DNA of 17,335 nucleotides from Clostridiales bacterium (GCA_019418545.1 DYBQ01000020.1:15518-32852); one strand, 5' to 3'. Positions 1 to 6,433 are shown, counted from the first letter of the stretch. The notes: a model not told the origin generated them from the letters alone. Numbers and translations: made by a program.

Positions 1-730
1 AAGCACCAGACAACGGAGAAATGCCCACAGTAGAAAGCCCCATCACCGCTCCAGAAGCAATTCCGGCCACCGCCCCAGCAGAAATCCCGCCATATCGTCC
101 GGCATACAATGTGAATAAAACTGCGGCAATTCGCCCGAGAGAAACGCCAAAAAAAGTAACATCTGCCACTGACAAAGCCAGCACACACACCGAAACCGTT
201 ACACCGGCTAAATCCGGCTGTGTCAGGCTTCGCAGCCCGCCGTTTTGAGGAAGATTCCAAATTCTCTGGAAAAACCAGCATCCACCTCCGGCCAACAGCC
301 CTTCTGCCAAATAGAATGCCGCTGTTGAAGTCATAGAGCCATTTATCATAATCATAGCGCCGCCGGTAGCCAACATAGGCCCCATTGCGGCCAGAGGGCC
401 CGTAAACTGGTTGCGGCTAATGCGATGCAAATCATGAAGTGTCCAACGGATAGCCGCGGCAGCCAAAACACAGGTCAAATATCGTATGGGAATCAAGATT
501 GGAGAAGGAAGAAGATATCCCATCATAGCCCCTCCCGCAGCAGCCCACATATAATGGTAGGGAGCTGCTGCGGCCGCTGCTACACCAAAAGGGGCATATT
601 TCCCAAATGCCATTGCTCTGGAAAACAGAAGCCCTGCTGCAAAACTGCCCAAAATACCAGCCAACTCCATAATAACAGGAGATTCCTTCCATCGGAATAC
701 TTTTTTCCGAACTGCCGCCAAGGTACTCAC
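1..730 (-). CDS. spoIIE: Stage II sporulation protein E, N-terminal membrane part (partial)
   Basis: The frame is open from an upstream TGA at 758-760 to the left edge of the window; the C-terminal part lies outside. The visible ~240 residues are almost all hydrophobic, with glycine- and alanine-rich membrane segments. They include AFGKYAPFGVAAAAAAPYHY and, later, AGRYGGISAGAVAGIASGAV. That pattern matches the N-terminal multi-pass domain of SpoIIE, the sporulation phosphatase that activates sigma-F at the asymmetric septum; the PP2C domain is not in view. No ATG lies near the expected start. GTG at 728-730 is the best candidate, preceded at some distance by GGAAGG; ATG at 668-670 would remove about 20 residues, including a basic stretch. 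A Spo0A-type promoter upstream supports the call. I am confident of the family and unsure of the start codon. Confidence 0.82.
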   Translation of the reverse strand, partial: MSTLAAVRKKVFRWKESPVIMELAGILGSFAAGLLFSRAMAFGKYAPFGVAAAAAAPYHYMWAAAGGAMMGYLLPSPILIPIRYLTCVLAAAAIRWTLHDLHRISRNQFTGPLAAMGPMLATGGAMIMINGSMTSTAAFYLAEGLLAGGGCWFFQRIWNLPQNGGLRSLTQPDLAGVTVSVCVLALSVADVTFFGVSLGRIAAVLFTLYAGRYGGISAGAVAGIASGAVMGLSTVGISPLSGA

Positions 731-810
731 AATACAACACCACGCCTTCCATTTCTTTCATACATCCGCCCTGCTGTCTAACAAAACGGCAGAGTCATAC
801 CTTATAGTTC

Positions 811-843
811 ATTGTATCCATTGCCGGCAGGCCATTTTGTCAA
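811..843 (-). promoter_or_regulatory. spoIIE promoter with 21-bp spacer (Spo0A type)
   Basis: On the minus strand TTGACA (838-843) and TACAAT (811-816) are separated by exactly 21 bp. Bacillus spoIIE and spoIIG promoters are known for sigma-A hexamers at 21-22 bp that need Spo0A~P. The -35 lies inside TTTGACA, one mismatch from the reverse 0A box TTCGACA. The leader to the GTG start is about 75 nt. Confidence 0.6.
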
Positions 844-1027
844 ACGGCGGCGCAGAACGGCGGCTTTTCTTCCGGGAAGATTCCTCTTTTTCCCGGAAAA
901 TCCCCAATCCCATGCCCATTTTCCCCGGCTGAAAAGGAAACTCTTTTCCCAGGCTCTTCTGCTTCTCCGCTTTTTCCCGAAAAGAGGACGGAATCGGCGC
1001 TTCATTCCTATCGAAAAGAAATCCTGT
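844..1027. repeat. Noncoding stretch with repeated TTTTCCCGGAAAA-like motifs
   Basis: I see no convincing gene here. The stretch holds the palindromes CTTCCGGGAAG (869-879) and TTTTCCCGGAAAA (888-900), and related blocks further right such as TTTTTCCCGAAAAG. On the minus strand, GGGAAAAAG followed by GGA recurs twice. It lies directly upstream of the spoIIE promoter; function unknown. Confidence 0.4.
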
Positions 1028-1075
1028 AAAAAAATGCATCTGTCCGGCTGGTTTGACCGAACAGATGCATTTTTT
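1028..1075. terminator. Bidirectional Rho-independent terminator
   Basis: ATGCATCTGT pairs with ACAGATGCAT around an inner CGG/CCG stem, flanked by A-runs on the left and T-runs on the right, so it can work on either strand. It sits at the stop codon of the minus-strand 2H phosphoesterase gene and separates that operon from spoIIE. Confidence 0.85.
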
Positions 1076-1799
1076 AAAGAACAGCAGAGTGTTTTAAAAG
1101 ATAATGGTCCATATCCATAAATTCAGCGTAGTAAAGACGGCTTATATCCAAAATCAACTCCGTTTTTTCTTGACTGAGTATTCGGCAGATTTTAGAAAGA
1201 GCCGTTACTTCCTTTTCTCCAACATATCCCGGGCGATAATAGGCCAGCGTGATGTGGGGCGTTAGCGGATAAGGCAGAGGGCGGATTTCGTCAAACAGCT
1301 CATATAGCCGCATGAGAATATTATATTCTTCTTCCGCAGCAGGCACATATCCTGCTGCAATACTGGTGTTTACCATATGAAAGACATGGGTGAAGCGCAG
1401 ATGAATTTGTCTGGGGAGACCCTCCGCTTGGAGAGTTTGGCAAATCTCCATATATCTTGCGGCATTTTCACTCATGGCAGCCATAAGAGAAGAGCGGGAT
1501 GGCCCATTGGATAAATCATGAAGAGTCAGATGGAATTCTGAAGGAGATAAAGGCTTTGCCAGAACAGAGGCAGCAGTTTGATAAAGCTCATTCTGGATAT
1601 AGGAAAGCATCTGGACTGAAGCAGTATCCAATGTGAACAGGATGGTATCGCCATAAAAGGCAAGAAGATTTCCCTTTTCATTCACTTTTTGACTCAATGC
1701 TGGATGGGTATCAAAACCAGTTCTTTGCCACTGATAACTGTCAGGCTGGAAAGAACACAATCGCTGCTGAAAGTCATAGTAGGTTTCCCGCATATGCAT
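1074..1799 (-). CDS. 2H phosphoesterase superfamily protein
   Basis: This 241-residue protein carries the two H-x-T/S-x motifs that define the 2H (LigT / cyclic phosphodiesterase) fold: HLTL at about residues 90-93 in FHLTLHDLS, and HITL at 182-185 in PHITLAYY. In this family the two histidines act as acid and base on 2',3'-cyclic nucleotides or RNA ends; the substrate here cannot be read from sequence. No signal peptide or membrane segment is seen, so it is probably cytoplasmic. Its ATG overlaps the stop of the patatin gene (TAATG), and an AAAGGA ribosome binding site lies in the end of that gene. This implies translational coupling in a two-gene operon. A strong terminator follows the stop. 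Confidence 0.75.
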   Translation of the reverse strand: MHMRETYYDFQQRLCSFQPDSYQWQRTGFDTHPALSQKVNEKGNLLAFYGDTILFTLDTASVQMLSYIQNELYQTAASVLAKPLSPSEFHLTLHDLSNGPSRSSLMAAMSENAARYMEICQTLQAEGLPRQIHLRFTHVFHMVNTSIAAGYVPAAEEEYNILMRLYELFDEIRPLPYPLTPHITLAYYRPGYVGEKEVTALSKICRILSQEKTELILDISRLYYAEFMDMDHYLLKHSAVL

Positions 1800-2662
1800 T
1801 ATCCTTTCTGCTGATTCTGCATAAATTCCCGAATTTCGCTCAGACGTGCAGCAGCATCCTGTACTCCCATAGAATAAAGCTCCATCAGCTCAGCAGGGTC
1901 ACGGCAGAAGGCGCTCATGGTGATGGGGGTACTCGGACGTATAACAATGGCATCCCCCTGTTTTTCCCTCTCTATACATTCCCGACGAAGTTGGTTATAT
2001 ACTTCTCCACGATGGCAAAGCGCCTCGGCAAAAGCCGGATATCGGCAATAGCGGGCACGGATAACCGAACGTGGATATTCCGGCTTTTCCTCTTTCCGAT
2101 AACTGTCGTCACGGGTAAGAATTACAATATTTTTTTCACAGCCAGATTCCACTGCCCGGCGCAGAGGAATCGCTTGGGCAACGCTGCCATCCAAAAGCTT
2201 TTTTCCCATATGCCGAATTGGATGGGAAAGAAAGGGCTGCGCGGAAGATGCCCGGACAGCCTCCATGCCGTCGCCCAAATTTGACTTGTTAAAATATATA
2301 ATAGTGCCTGTTTCCAAATCCGTGGCGCCTGCTTCGTATCCCATCGGGCTGCTGTAAAAGGCATCATAGTCAAAAGGAAGAAGCTCATGAAACATGGGGC
2401 CAAAAATAAAGTCAAAGCCAAACATGGAGCCTCCTCGCAAAAGGTTTCCAGCACTCACATAACGTTTATCCTGGATATATTGAGAAAAAATCTCACGATT
2501 TCTCCCGATTTGTCCCGAAAGAAAGCTTAATGCATTACATGCACCAGCCGAAATTCCATATACGGAATAGAATTTCATTTTTTCCCTAGCTAGTACATCC
2601 AGAGCACCAGCCGTATAGGCTCCACGAACACCGCCGCCTTCTAAAACAAGTCCATAACGCAT
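1799..2662 (-). CDS. Patatin-like phospholipase family protein
   Basis: The protein (287 residues from the chosen start) has the full patatin catalytic set. There is a GGGVRG oxyanion loop at residues 9-14, a GISAG nucleophile elbow with Ser38, and a DGS motif with Asp158 completing the Ser-Asp dyad. It resembles the RssA/YjjU bacterial branch, predicted cytosolic acyl-hydrolases. An in-frame ATG 72 nt upstream exists. I chose ATG 2660-2662 because AGGAG lies 8-9 nt before it and because the family starts directly with the MRYGLVLEGGG strand. It is first in an operon with the 2H phosphoesterase, and a good promoter lies upstream. The physiological lipid substrate is unknown. Confidence 0.88.
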   Translation of the reverse strand: MRYGLVLEGGGVRGAYTAGALDVLAREKMKFYSVYGISAGACNALSFLSGQIGRNREIFSQYIQDKRYVSAGNLLRGGSMFGFDFIFGPMFHELLPFDYDAFYSSPMGYEAGATDLETGTIIYFNKSNLGDGMEAVRASSAQPFLSHPIRHMGKKLLDGSVAQAIPLRRAVESGCEKNIVILTRDDSYRKEEKPEYPRSVIRARYCRYPAFAEALCHRGEVYNQLRRECIEREKQGDAIVIRPSTPITMSAFCRDPAELMELYSMGVQDAAARLSEIREFMQNQQKG

Positions 2663-2693
2663 GGAAATCAACTCCTGTATCAGATTACTACTC

Positions 2694-2722
2694 AGTATAA
2701 GACTTTTTGGTTTTTTCGGCAA
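2694..2722 (-). promoter_or_regulatory. Promoter of the patatin / 2H phosphoesterase operon
   Basis: On the minus strand TTGCCG (2717-2722), a 17-bp spacer and TATACT (2694-2699). It lies about 30 bp upstream of the preferred patatin start, which also argues against the longer N-terminal extension. Confidence 0.65.
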
Positions 2723-2768
2723 GAGTTCAGGCAAAGATAGAAAAAAGTAAAAAATTTGAAAAAATCCC

Positions 2769-2797
2769 TTGACTTTTTGTTTTCTGTCAGGTATAAT
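2769..2797 (+). promoter_or_regulatory. Promoter of tRNA-Val
   Basis: TTGACT (2769-2774), 17-bp spacer, TATAAT (2792-2797). The mature tRNA begins 20 nt after the -10 box. This is a near-consensus sigma-A promoter. Confidence 0.85.
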
Positions 2798-2816
2798 GGT
2801 CGAGCAGTCGATGCAT

Positions 2817-2892
2817 GGACGTTTAGCTCAGCTGGTAGAGCATTCGCTTGACGTGCGAAGGGTCAGCAGTTCAAGTCTGTTAACGTCCACCA
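2817..2892 (+). tRNA. tRNA-Val(GAC)
   Basis: Acceptor arms GGACGTT and AACGTCC pair fully and are followed by the encoded ACCA. The D arm is GCTC/GAGC. The anticodon arm is TTCGC-TTGACGT-GCGAA with anticodon GAC, which reads valine codons. The T loop is TTCAAGT. Length is 76 nt. It has its own promoter and terminator, so it is a single-gene unit. Confidence 0.93.
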
Positions 2893-2896
2893 CTGT

Positions 2897-2930
2897 AAAA
2901 GAGATTGGTTTTTTCCAATCTCTTTTTTCT
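2897..2930 (+). terminator. Terminator after tRNA-Val
   Basis: AAAAGAGATTGG pairs with CCAATCTCTTTT around a T6 loop, followed by more T residues, 4 nt after the tRNA 3' end. Confidence 0.9.
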
Positions 2931-2946
2931 TTTTTAAAATATACTA

Positions 2947-2974
2947 TTGACTTTTTTGGATAGGTACGTATAAT
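2947..2974 (+). promoter_or_regulatory. Promoter upstream of the tRNA-Ser fragments
   Basis: TTGACT (2947-2952), 16-bp spacer, TATAAT (2969-2974). It looks like the original promoter of a tRNA-Ser gene of which only the 5' half remains 84 bp downstream. No better promoter is visible before the complete tRNA-Ser at 3316. Confidence 0.65.
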
Positions 2975-3057
2975 TAGTAATGTTGTCTTTTATATCTTTC
3001 ATCAAATCCTTGCATTTTTCTTTTGGTACCGATTTTGATGTTTGAAAAATTTAATAC

Positions 3058-3098
3058 GGAGAGTTGTCCGAGTGGTCGAAGGTGCAGCACTCGAAATG
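3058..3098 (+). pseudogene. tRNA-Ser(CGA) 5' half, first copy
   Basis: This starts with GGAGAGTTGTCCGAGTGGTC, a normal serine tRNA acceptor and D arm, and runs to CACTCGAAATG in the anticodon loop. The sequence then diverges, with no 3' half, long variable arm or T arm. The break falls exactly in the anticodon loop, as expected where a tyrosine recombinase exchanged strands in a tRNA gene. A CGAACAG-A-CTGTTCG palindrome follows at 3101-3115. Confidence 0.85.
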
Positions 3099-3238
3099 GT
3101 CGAACAGACTGTTCGTTTTGTCCACCCGAAAATCCAGCCGTGATGCGGGTTTGTCTCAGTTCAAAAAAGTGAATATTTTGCTGTTCTGCCCTGTTGTTCT
3201 GTCCTCAGTATTTTTTCAGAATTTCAGGCTTAACATAT

Positions 3239-3278
3239 GGAGAGTTGTCCGAGTGGTCGAAGGTGCAGCACTCGAAAT
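3239..3278 (+). pseudogene. tRNA-Ser(CGA) 5' half, second copy
   Basis: Forty nucleotides identical to the copy at 3058-3097, again ending at CTCGAAAT. The following sequence differs (CATGTTAC...). A short block, CAAAAA(A)[G/C]TGAATATTT, occurs between the two halves (3162-3178) and again after this one (3293-3308), suggesting related insertion flanks. Confidence 0.85.
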
Positions 3279-3315
3279 CATGTTACTTTCTCCAAAAACT
3301 GAATATTTATTATAC

Positions 3316-3404
3316 GGAAGCGTATCGAAGTGGTCATAACGAGCTGCACTCGAAATGCAGTAGTCCGCAAGGGCTCGTGGGTTCGAATCCCACCGCTTCC
3401 GCCA
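3316..3404 (+). tRNA. tRNA-Ser(CGA), complete
   Basis: Acceptor GGAAGCG pairs with CGCTTCC, followed by GCCA. The anticodon arm is CTGCA-CTCGAAA-TGCAG with anticodon CGA (reads UCG). The long variable arm AGTCC-GCAA-GGGCT is typical of serine tRNA, and the T arm is GTGGG-TTCGAAT-CCCAC. Its 89 nt are self-consistent, so it should be functional. It differs in the acceptor and D arms from the two upstream halves, so it is not simply their restored copy. It shares GCACTCGAAAT with them at the anticodon. No good promoter lies directly in front. Confidence 0.92.
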
Positions 3405-3412
3405 AAAACAAT

Positions 3413-3445
3413 CCCGCGTAAATCAAGGGTTTACGCGGGTTTTCT
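3413..3445 (+). terminator. Terminator after tRNA-Ser
   Basis: CCCGCGTAAA pairs with TTTACGCGGG around a 7-nt loop and is followed by TTTTCTT, 8 nt after the tRNA CCA. Confidence 0.9.
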
Positions 3446-3457
3446 TATGTCGTTTTG

Positions 3458-3584
3458 TGGTGCCCTAATCTCGCATTGCGGGCTAAAATGGTGCCCGTGG
3501 TGCCCTGATTTGTGGTGCCCTGTGTCGTGTGCGCTATACATTCTATTCATCAAAATTGTATGCTGTGGTGCCCAAATGGTGCCC
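3458..3584 (+). repeat. Six direct TGGTGCCC repeats, probable integrase arm sites
   Basis: Copies start at 3458, 3489, 3498, 3513, 3566 and 3577, all in one orientation. Spacing is irregular (31, 9, 15, 53 and 11 bp). They lie between the tRNA attachment core and the 3' end of the integrase gene. Tyrosine integrases with an N-terminal arm-binding domain use such repeats. No other protein-coding explanation is seen in the 3446-3638 gap. Confidence 0.7.
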
Positions 3585-3604
3585 AGAACCCCTAAAAACC
3601 TATA

Positions 3605-3662
3605 AAAAGCAGCGTGAAACTATAAAAAGATATTGCGGTTATAGCTCCATTTCGCTGCTTTT
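3605..3662 (-). terminator. Terminator overlapping the integrase stop codon
   Basis: AAAAGCAGCG (3605-3614) pairs with CGCTGCTTTT (3653-3662), and an inner CTATA/TATAG pair adds to the structure. On the minus strand it is followed by a T-rich tract. The coding end of the integrase forms one arm. Confidence 0.6.
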
Positions 3663-4940
3663 CTTTTTGGATTTTTTCGGTGTTTCTTTTTGGTCTGCAC
3701 CATTTTTTGAAACAGAATTTTGCGAGTGTAGGGCTTTATGGTAGGTTTCCAAAACAGATTTTTTTCGTTCCAGCCGCACGTCCACATACTGCGCCGTTAC
3801 CGCTTCAAGGTTGGTCGATATGCCAAGCGACATACCGATACCTTTTAGCGTATGTCCCAATATCTCGCCCACGGTGTAGAAGTCGCCCGTTAGCTGGTGC
3901 ATATTTGTAGCTGCCGTATGTCGTAAGTCGTGGAAACGAATGTGCGGCATTTCAAGGTGCCGGATAAGTTGACCGAAATTTGCAGACATTCTATCTCTGC
4001 GTTGCGGCGAACCGTCCGGCTTTGCGATAAATAGCTTGTTGTCGTAGTACACACCGCCGCTTGCCGCTATCAATTCCTTTTGCCGTTCGATTAAATCAAA
4101 CTGCCGCAAAAAATATGGTAGCGTTTCCTCTGTAATCGGCAAAATACGGTCGTTTGATTTTGTCGGTGCCATTTCGGTAATAATCTTTGTTCCCGGTGGC
4201 ACATTGAAAGGCATTTGCTCGACAACGCCAAACTGCATTTTTTCAAGGTCAATGTTGGTCGTCCGCAAACCTATAATTTCGCTCATGCGTAGCCCGTACA
4301 TTCCGGCAAGCACAACGGGCATTTCCCATTCCGTACCGATTACATTGCTCATAAACTTTTGCATTTGCTCAATGGTGTATGGGTCGGGCGTCTTGCCCTG
4401 CTTGCCAAACTTCGTGATAATATCGCGGGCGGGGTTGTGTTCGATATAGTGGTATTTGCGGGCGTGTTCCATTGATACGCTTAAAATCCGCTGTGCATAG
4501 CGGACGGTGCTGTTGGATAGCCCCTTGTCAAAAAGCTGCTGAAACATATTGTCAAGCATGGCGGGGGTCAGTTGGTTTAGCTGCACATGGCCGATATAGG
4601 GCAAGATATGGTTTTTAATGTGGCTCTTGTACCCCGCAAAGGTGCTTGGTCGCAAGTTTGCCTTGCCGTGATTTTCCACCCATTCTTCCAAATATTCTTT
4701 GACGGTCTGCTTGCCCTGTGAAGCAACAACGGGCGTATAGACGGGATTAGCAAGTTTCGCTTTCATTTCCGCCTCATGCTGCGTTGCTTCTTTCTTGGTA
4801 GCAAAACCTTTTTTAGAATAGGTCTTTTTACCCTCCGGCGCATTGTACTTAATATTCACGTCGTAAACGGTACCCGGCTTTCCGGTCAGAACGCCGTTAC
4901 TGTCCCGCTTATTTTGTACTTTTCTTGATGATACCGCCAT
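3639..4940 (-). CDS. int: Tyrosine-type site-specific integrase (Tn916 Int family)
   Basis: This 433-residue protein has the three-part layout of ICE integrases. An arm-site binding domain spans about residues 20-65 (YDVNIKYNAPEGKKTYSKKG), a core-binding SAM-like domain spans about 78-180, and the rest is the catalytic domain. Visible catalytic residues are Arg218 in GLRMSEIIGLR, a candidate Lys261, His337-x-x-Arg340 in FHDLRHTAATN, His363 in EILGH and the nucleophile Tyr385 in AQYVDV. All are present, so the enzyme should be active. GGAGG lies about 9 nt before the ATG, inside the end of the excisionase gene, which ends 2 nt upstream. The adjacent tRNA-Ser core and TGGTGCCC repeats are its likely substrates. 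The lysine-rich C-terminal tail overlaps a terminator. Confidence 0.93.
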   Translation of the reverse strand: MAVSSRKVQNKRDSNGVLTGKPGTVYDVNIKYNAPEGKKTYSKKGFATKKEATQHEAEMKAKLANPVYTPVVASQGKQTVKEYLEEWVENHGKANLRPSTFAGYKSHIKNHILPYIGHVQLNQLTPAMLDNMFQQLFDKGLSNSTVRYAQRILSVSMEHARKYHYIEHNPARDIITKFGKQGKTPDPYTIEQMQKFMSNVIGTEWEMPVVLAGMYGLRMSEIIGLRTTNIDLEKMQFGVVEQMPFNVPPGTKIITEMAPTKSNDRILPITEETLPYFLRQFDLIERQKELIAASGGVYYDNKLFIAKPDGSPQRRDRMSANFGQLIRHLEMPHIRFHDLRHTAATNMHQLTGDFYTVGEILGHTLKGIGMSLGISTNLEAVTAQYVDVRLERKKSVLETYHKALHSQNSVSKNGADQKETPKKSKKKSSEMEL

Positions 4941-4942
4941 AT

Positions 4943-5182
4943 TTATTTGCCTCCCTCTGCATTAGGGAGATTTGCTTTTCGTTTTGCTCGCTCGTACCAA
5001 TCCCATATAGCTGCGTCAGCAATCAAACGGCGGTTGCCGTTCTGTATAAATTCAAGTTCTCCGCTATCCATAAGCTCACGCAATTTGTTTTCTCCGATAC
5101 CGCTAATTTTACTCATTTGCTCAACGGTCTTTAACATGGGAAACATAGGCATAGCGGGGTTTGTTGTTTCCTTTTTTGCCAT
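4943..5182 (-). CDS. xis: Excisionase, MerR-like winged helix (Tn916 Xis type)
   Basis: The 79-residue protein contains TVEQMSKISGIGENKLRELM followed by a basic wing, GNRRLIADAAIWDWYERAKR. This is the HTH_17/excisionase pattern, in which the protein recognises DNA and bends it to favour excision over integration by the partner integrase. A clear AAGGGGG site lies about 8 nt before the ATG. The stop is 2 nt from the integrase start, so the pair is one transcript. It resembles Xis proteins of Tn916-family elements in size and position. Confidence 0.87.
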   Translation of the reverse strand: MAKKETTNPAMPMFPMLKTVEQMSKISGIGENKLRELMDSGELEFIQNGNRRLIADAAIWDWYERAKRKANLPNAEGGK

Positions 5183-5587
5183 TTGAAATACCCCCTTTCG
5201 TTAATTCGGCATAAAAGGTGATATTTATAAATGGGCTTTAATCGGACGGTTGTTAGCGCAACCTCACGGGAATTTCACCCCTGCATGGTTCTCATGCAGC
5301 CCTACCTATTGCTTGCGACGCTCTTAACGCTCGAACTGTAGCTATAAGGGAGTATCATTATATATTTTGCGCGTCGTCGCCCGTAAGCTGCTATACTTAC
5401 TTCCCGGCGTTGGTGTTTCTCGCTCGCTCAAAATTGAGGTCATGGCGCACCCGCCGTATGGCTCGGCGCAAAAGGAACGTACCCGATTTGCCCTATACTG
5501 CGCTGCCGTTATCTTGCTGCGCTTTCTTTTTCAAGGAGCAAAGAACATTTACGCAAAGCGGAAAGGGGTAGAACGCTTTGCAGGCCG
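5183..5587. other. Intergenic region between the sigma/HTH pair and xis
   Basis: These 405 bp hold no convincing gene. A perfect hairpin, CTGCATG-gttct-CATGCAG, lies at 5281-5299. A plus-strand frame from TTG 5367 to 5591 (75 codons) is open but has a weak start and no recognised domain. The position matches the noncoding stretch upstream of xis in Tn916-like elements, so it may hold the xis promoter. TTTATAAAT near 5224-5232 is a weak -10 candidate without a good -35. Confidence 0.4.
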
Positions 5588-5836
5588 TTAATCGGCCTTA
5601 AAGGATAGGACAGCCCGCATAAGTTTTGATTGCAGCCGTTCCCGCAAGTCCTCGTCTATGCCGTAGTAGGTGTTACCGCTTTCGTCGCGGATTTTTCGCA
5701 TAGACAGGTGGGCTATGTAGCTTTGGTAGTGCTGCACAACAATTCTCATGGCGTCCGGGTCGCCCTTCGTCGCGGCTAAAATGACTGGGTAAGGCAGTAA
5801 GCCGCGCTCGTCGTTGTTACAATTCGTCCCATTCAT
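5588..5836 (-). CDS. Small conjugative-transposon helix-turn-helix protein (Tn916 Orf8-like)
   Basis: The protein has 82 residues. The segment PVILAATKGDPDAMRIVVQHYQSYI is typical of the short HTH_16 family found beside the sigma-like regulator in Tn916-family elements. It resembles sigma region 2 (the GDxxAxxxLxxxY pattern), and the two adjacent genes may together supply split sigma-factor functions. That is inference. The start is supported by GGAGG 9 nt upstream. The gene overlaps the end of the sigma gene by 20 nt, implying coupled translation. It probably regulates excision and transfer genes. Confidence 0.75.
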   Translation of the reverse strand: MNGTNCNNDERGLLPYPVILAATKGDPDAMRIVVQHYQSYIAHLSMRKIRDESGNTYYGIDEDLRERLQSKLMRAVLSFKAD

Positions 5837-6257
5837 CGGCGCGTTCCTCCAAATATCGTTTTAGCAGTTCAAAAGAGCTTGTCCGGCGGTACTGTACTGT
5901 GCTGCGGGGTATTTTCATAAGCTCCGCAATCTCAACGTCTGTCATGTCAAAGAAGTAGTACAGTAAAACAGCTTGACGTTTTTCGTCCGGCAGGGAGTGC
6001 AAGGCTTCGGCCAGCAGCTTTGCGGTAATCTTCAAACCGCCCGCGCAAAAGGCATCTTCGTCCTCATTGACAAAATATTTATCAACGGTATAAAGCTGCT
6101 TTTCTTCGTGCGGGGTAAGGTCTGAAAAGTTCACCTCATGCCGCCTGCGGCTTTTGCGTTCCCGGCAAGCGTCAATTAGTTCGTTGCGTAATGTACGCTT
6201 GCAGTACGCATTAAACTCACATCTCGTTTGCCATTCAAACCGAGCAGGGTAATCCAT
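5817..6257 (-). CDS. Sigma-70-like transcription factor (Tn916 Orf7-like)
   Basis: The protein is 146 residues from the start used here. The C-terminal part, LPDEKRQAVLLYYFFDMTDV, leads into EIAELMKIPRSTVQYRR, a sigma region 4 helix-turn-helix. The N-terminal part (RNELIDACRERKSRRRHEVN) is basic and short, without a full region 2. This is the layout of the Tn916 Orf7 regulator needed for expression of the recombination genes. The open frame extends to 6398, but ATG 6255-6257 is preferred because AGGGGGTG lies just upstream and the extra residues resemble nothing known. It heads a sigma-Orf8-like pair, with a leader ORF and hairpins further upstream. Confidence 0.85.
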   Translation of the reverse strand: MDYPARFEWQTRCEFNAYCKRTLRNELIDACRERKSRRRHEVNFSDLTPHEEKQLYTVDKYFVNEDEDAFCAGGLKITAKLLAEALHSLPDEKRQAVLLYYFFDMTDVEIAELMKIPRSTVQYRRTSSFELLKRYLEERADEWDEL

Positions 6258-6313
6258 GTTCTCACCCCCTCTCGTTCCCGGGGGCGGGTTATTTATCCCC
6301 TTTCGGCGGCCCT

Positions 6314-6330
6314 CCACGGATATGCCGTGG
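6314..6330. other. Hairpin CCACGG-atatg-CCGTGG
   Basis: A six-pair GC-rich stem-loop in the untranslated stretch between the leader ORF and the sigma gene. It has no T tract, so it is a possible anti-terminator or RNA stability element rather than a terminator. Confidence 0.4.
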
Positions 6331-6384
6331 CTATGCCAAATGGAATAGCAAAGTTTTTCAAAAACTTTTTGAGAAAAGCAAAAT

Positions 6385-6413
6385 GCGCCCGTCCGCAAGA
6401 CGCGGACGGGCGC
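6385..6413 (-). terminator. Strong GC-rich hairpin upstream of the sigma gene, possible attenuator
   Basis: GCGCCCGTCCGC pairs perfectly with GCGGACGGGCGC around a 5-nt loop. On the minus strand it is followed by the T-rich stretch ATTTTGCTTTTC. It lies 21 nt after the stop of the 35-codon leader ORF and about 130 nt before the sigma start, the arrangement of a leader-peptide attenuator. Confidence 0.6.
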
Positions 6414-6433
6414 AAAGGAAATGTAAGCAGTAT

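Noticed and set aside
432..761. Minus-strand frame of 109 codons starting with ATG
   Set aside because: It is cysteine-rich nonsense; the overlapping frame shifted by one base gives a clean SpoIIE membrane domain.
802..1039. Minus-strand frames of 67 and 76 codons upstream of spoIIE
   Set aside because: They are arginine/lysine-rich, lack good ribosome binding sites, and overlap the spoIIE promoter and a terminator.
3458..3584. CRISPR-like repeats
   Set aside because: The unit is only 8 bp with irregular spacing and no spacers; no cas gene is present anywhere in the window.
3064..3605. Plus-strand frames of 75-91 codons across the tRNA-Ser locus
   Set aside because: They are translations of tRNA, tRNA fragments and integrase arm repeats.
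5367..5591. Plus-strand TTG-started frame of 75 codons
   Set aside because: Weak start, no recognised domain, and antisense to the element's gene direction; mentioned only as an open frame.
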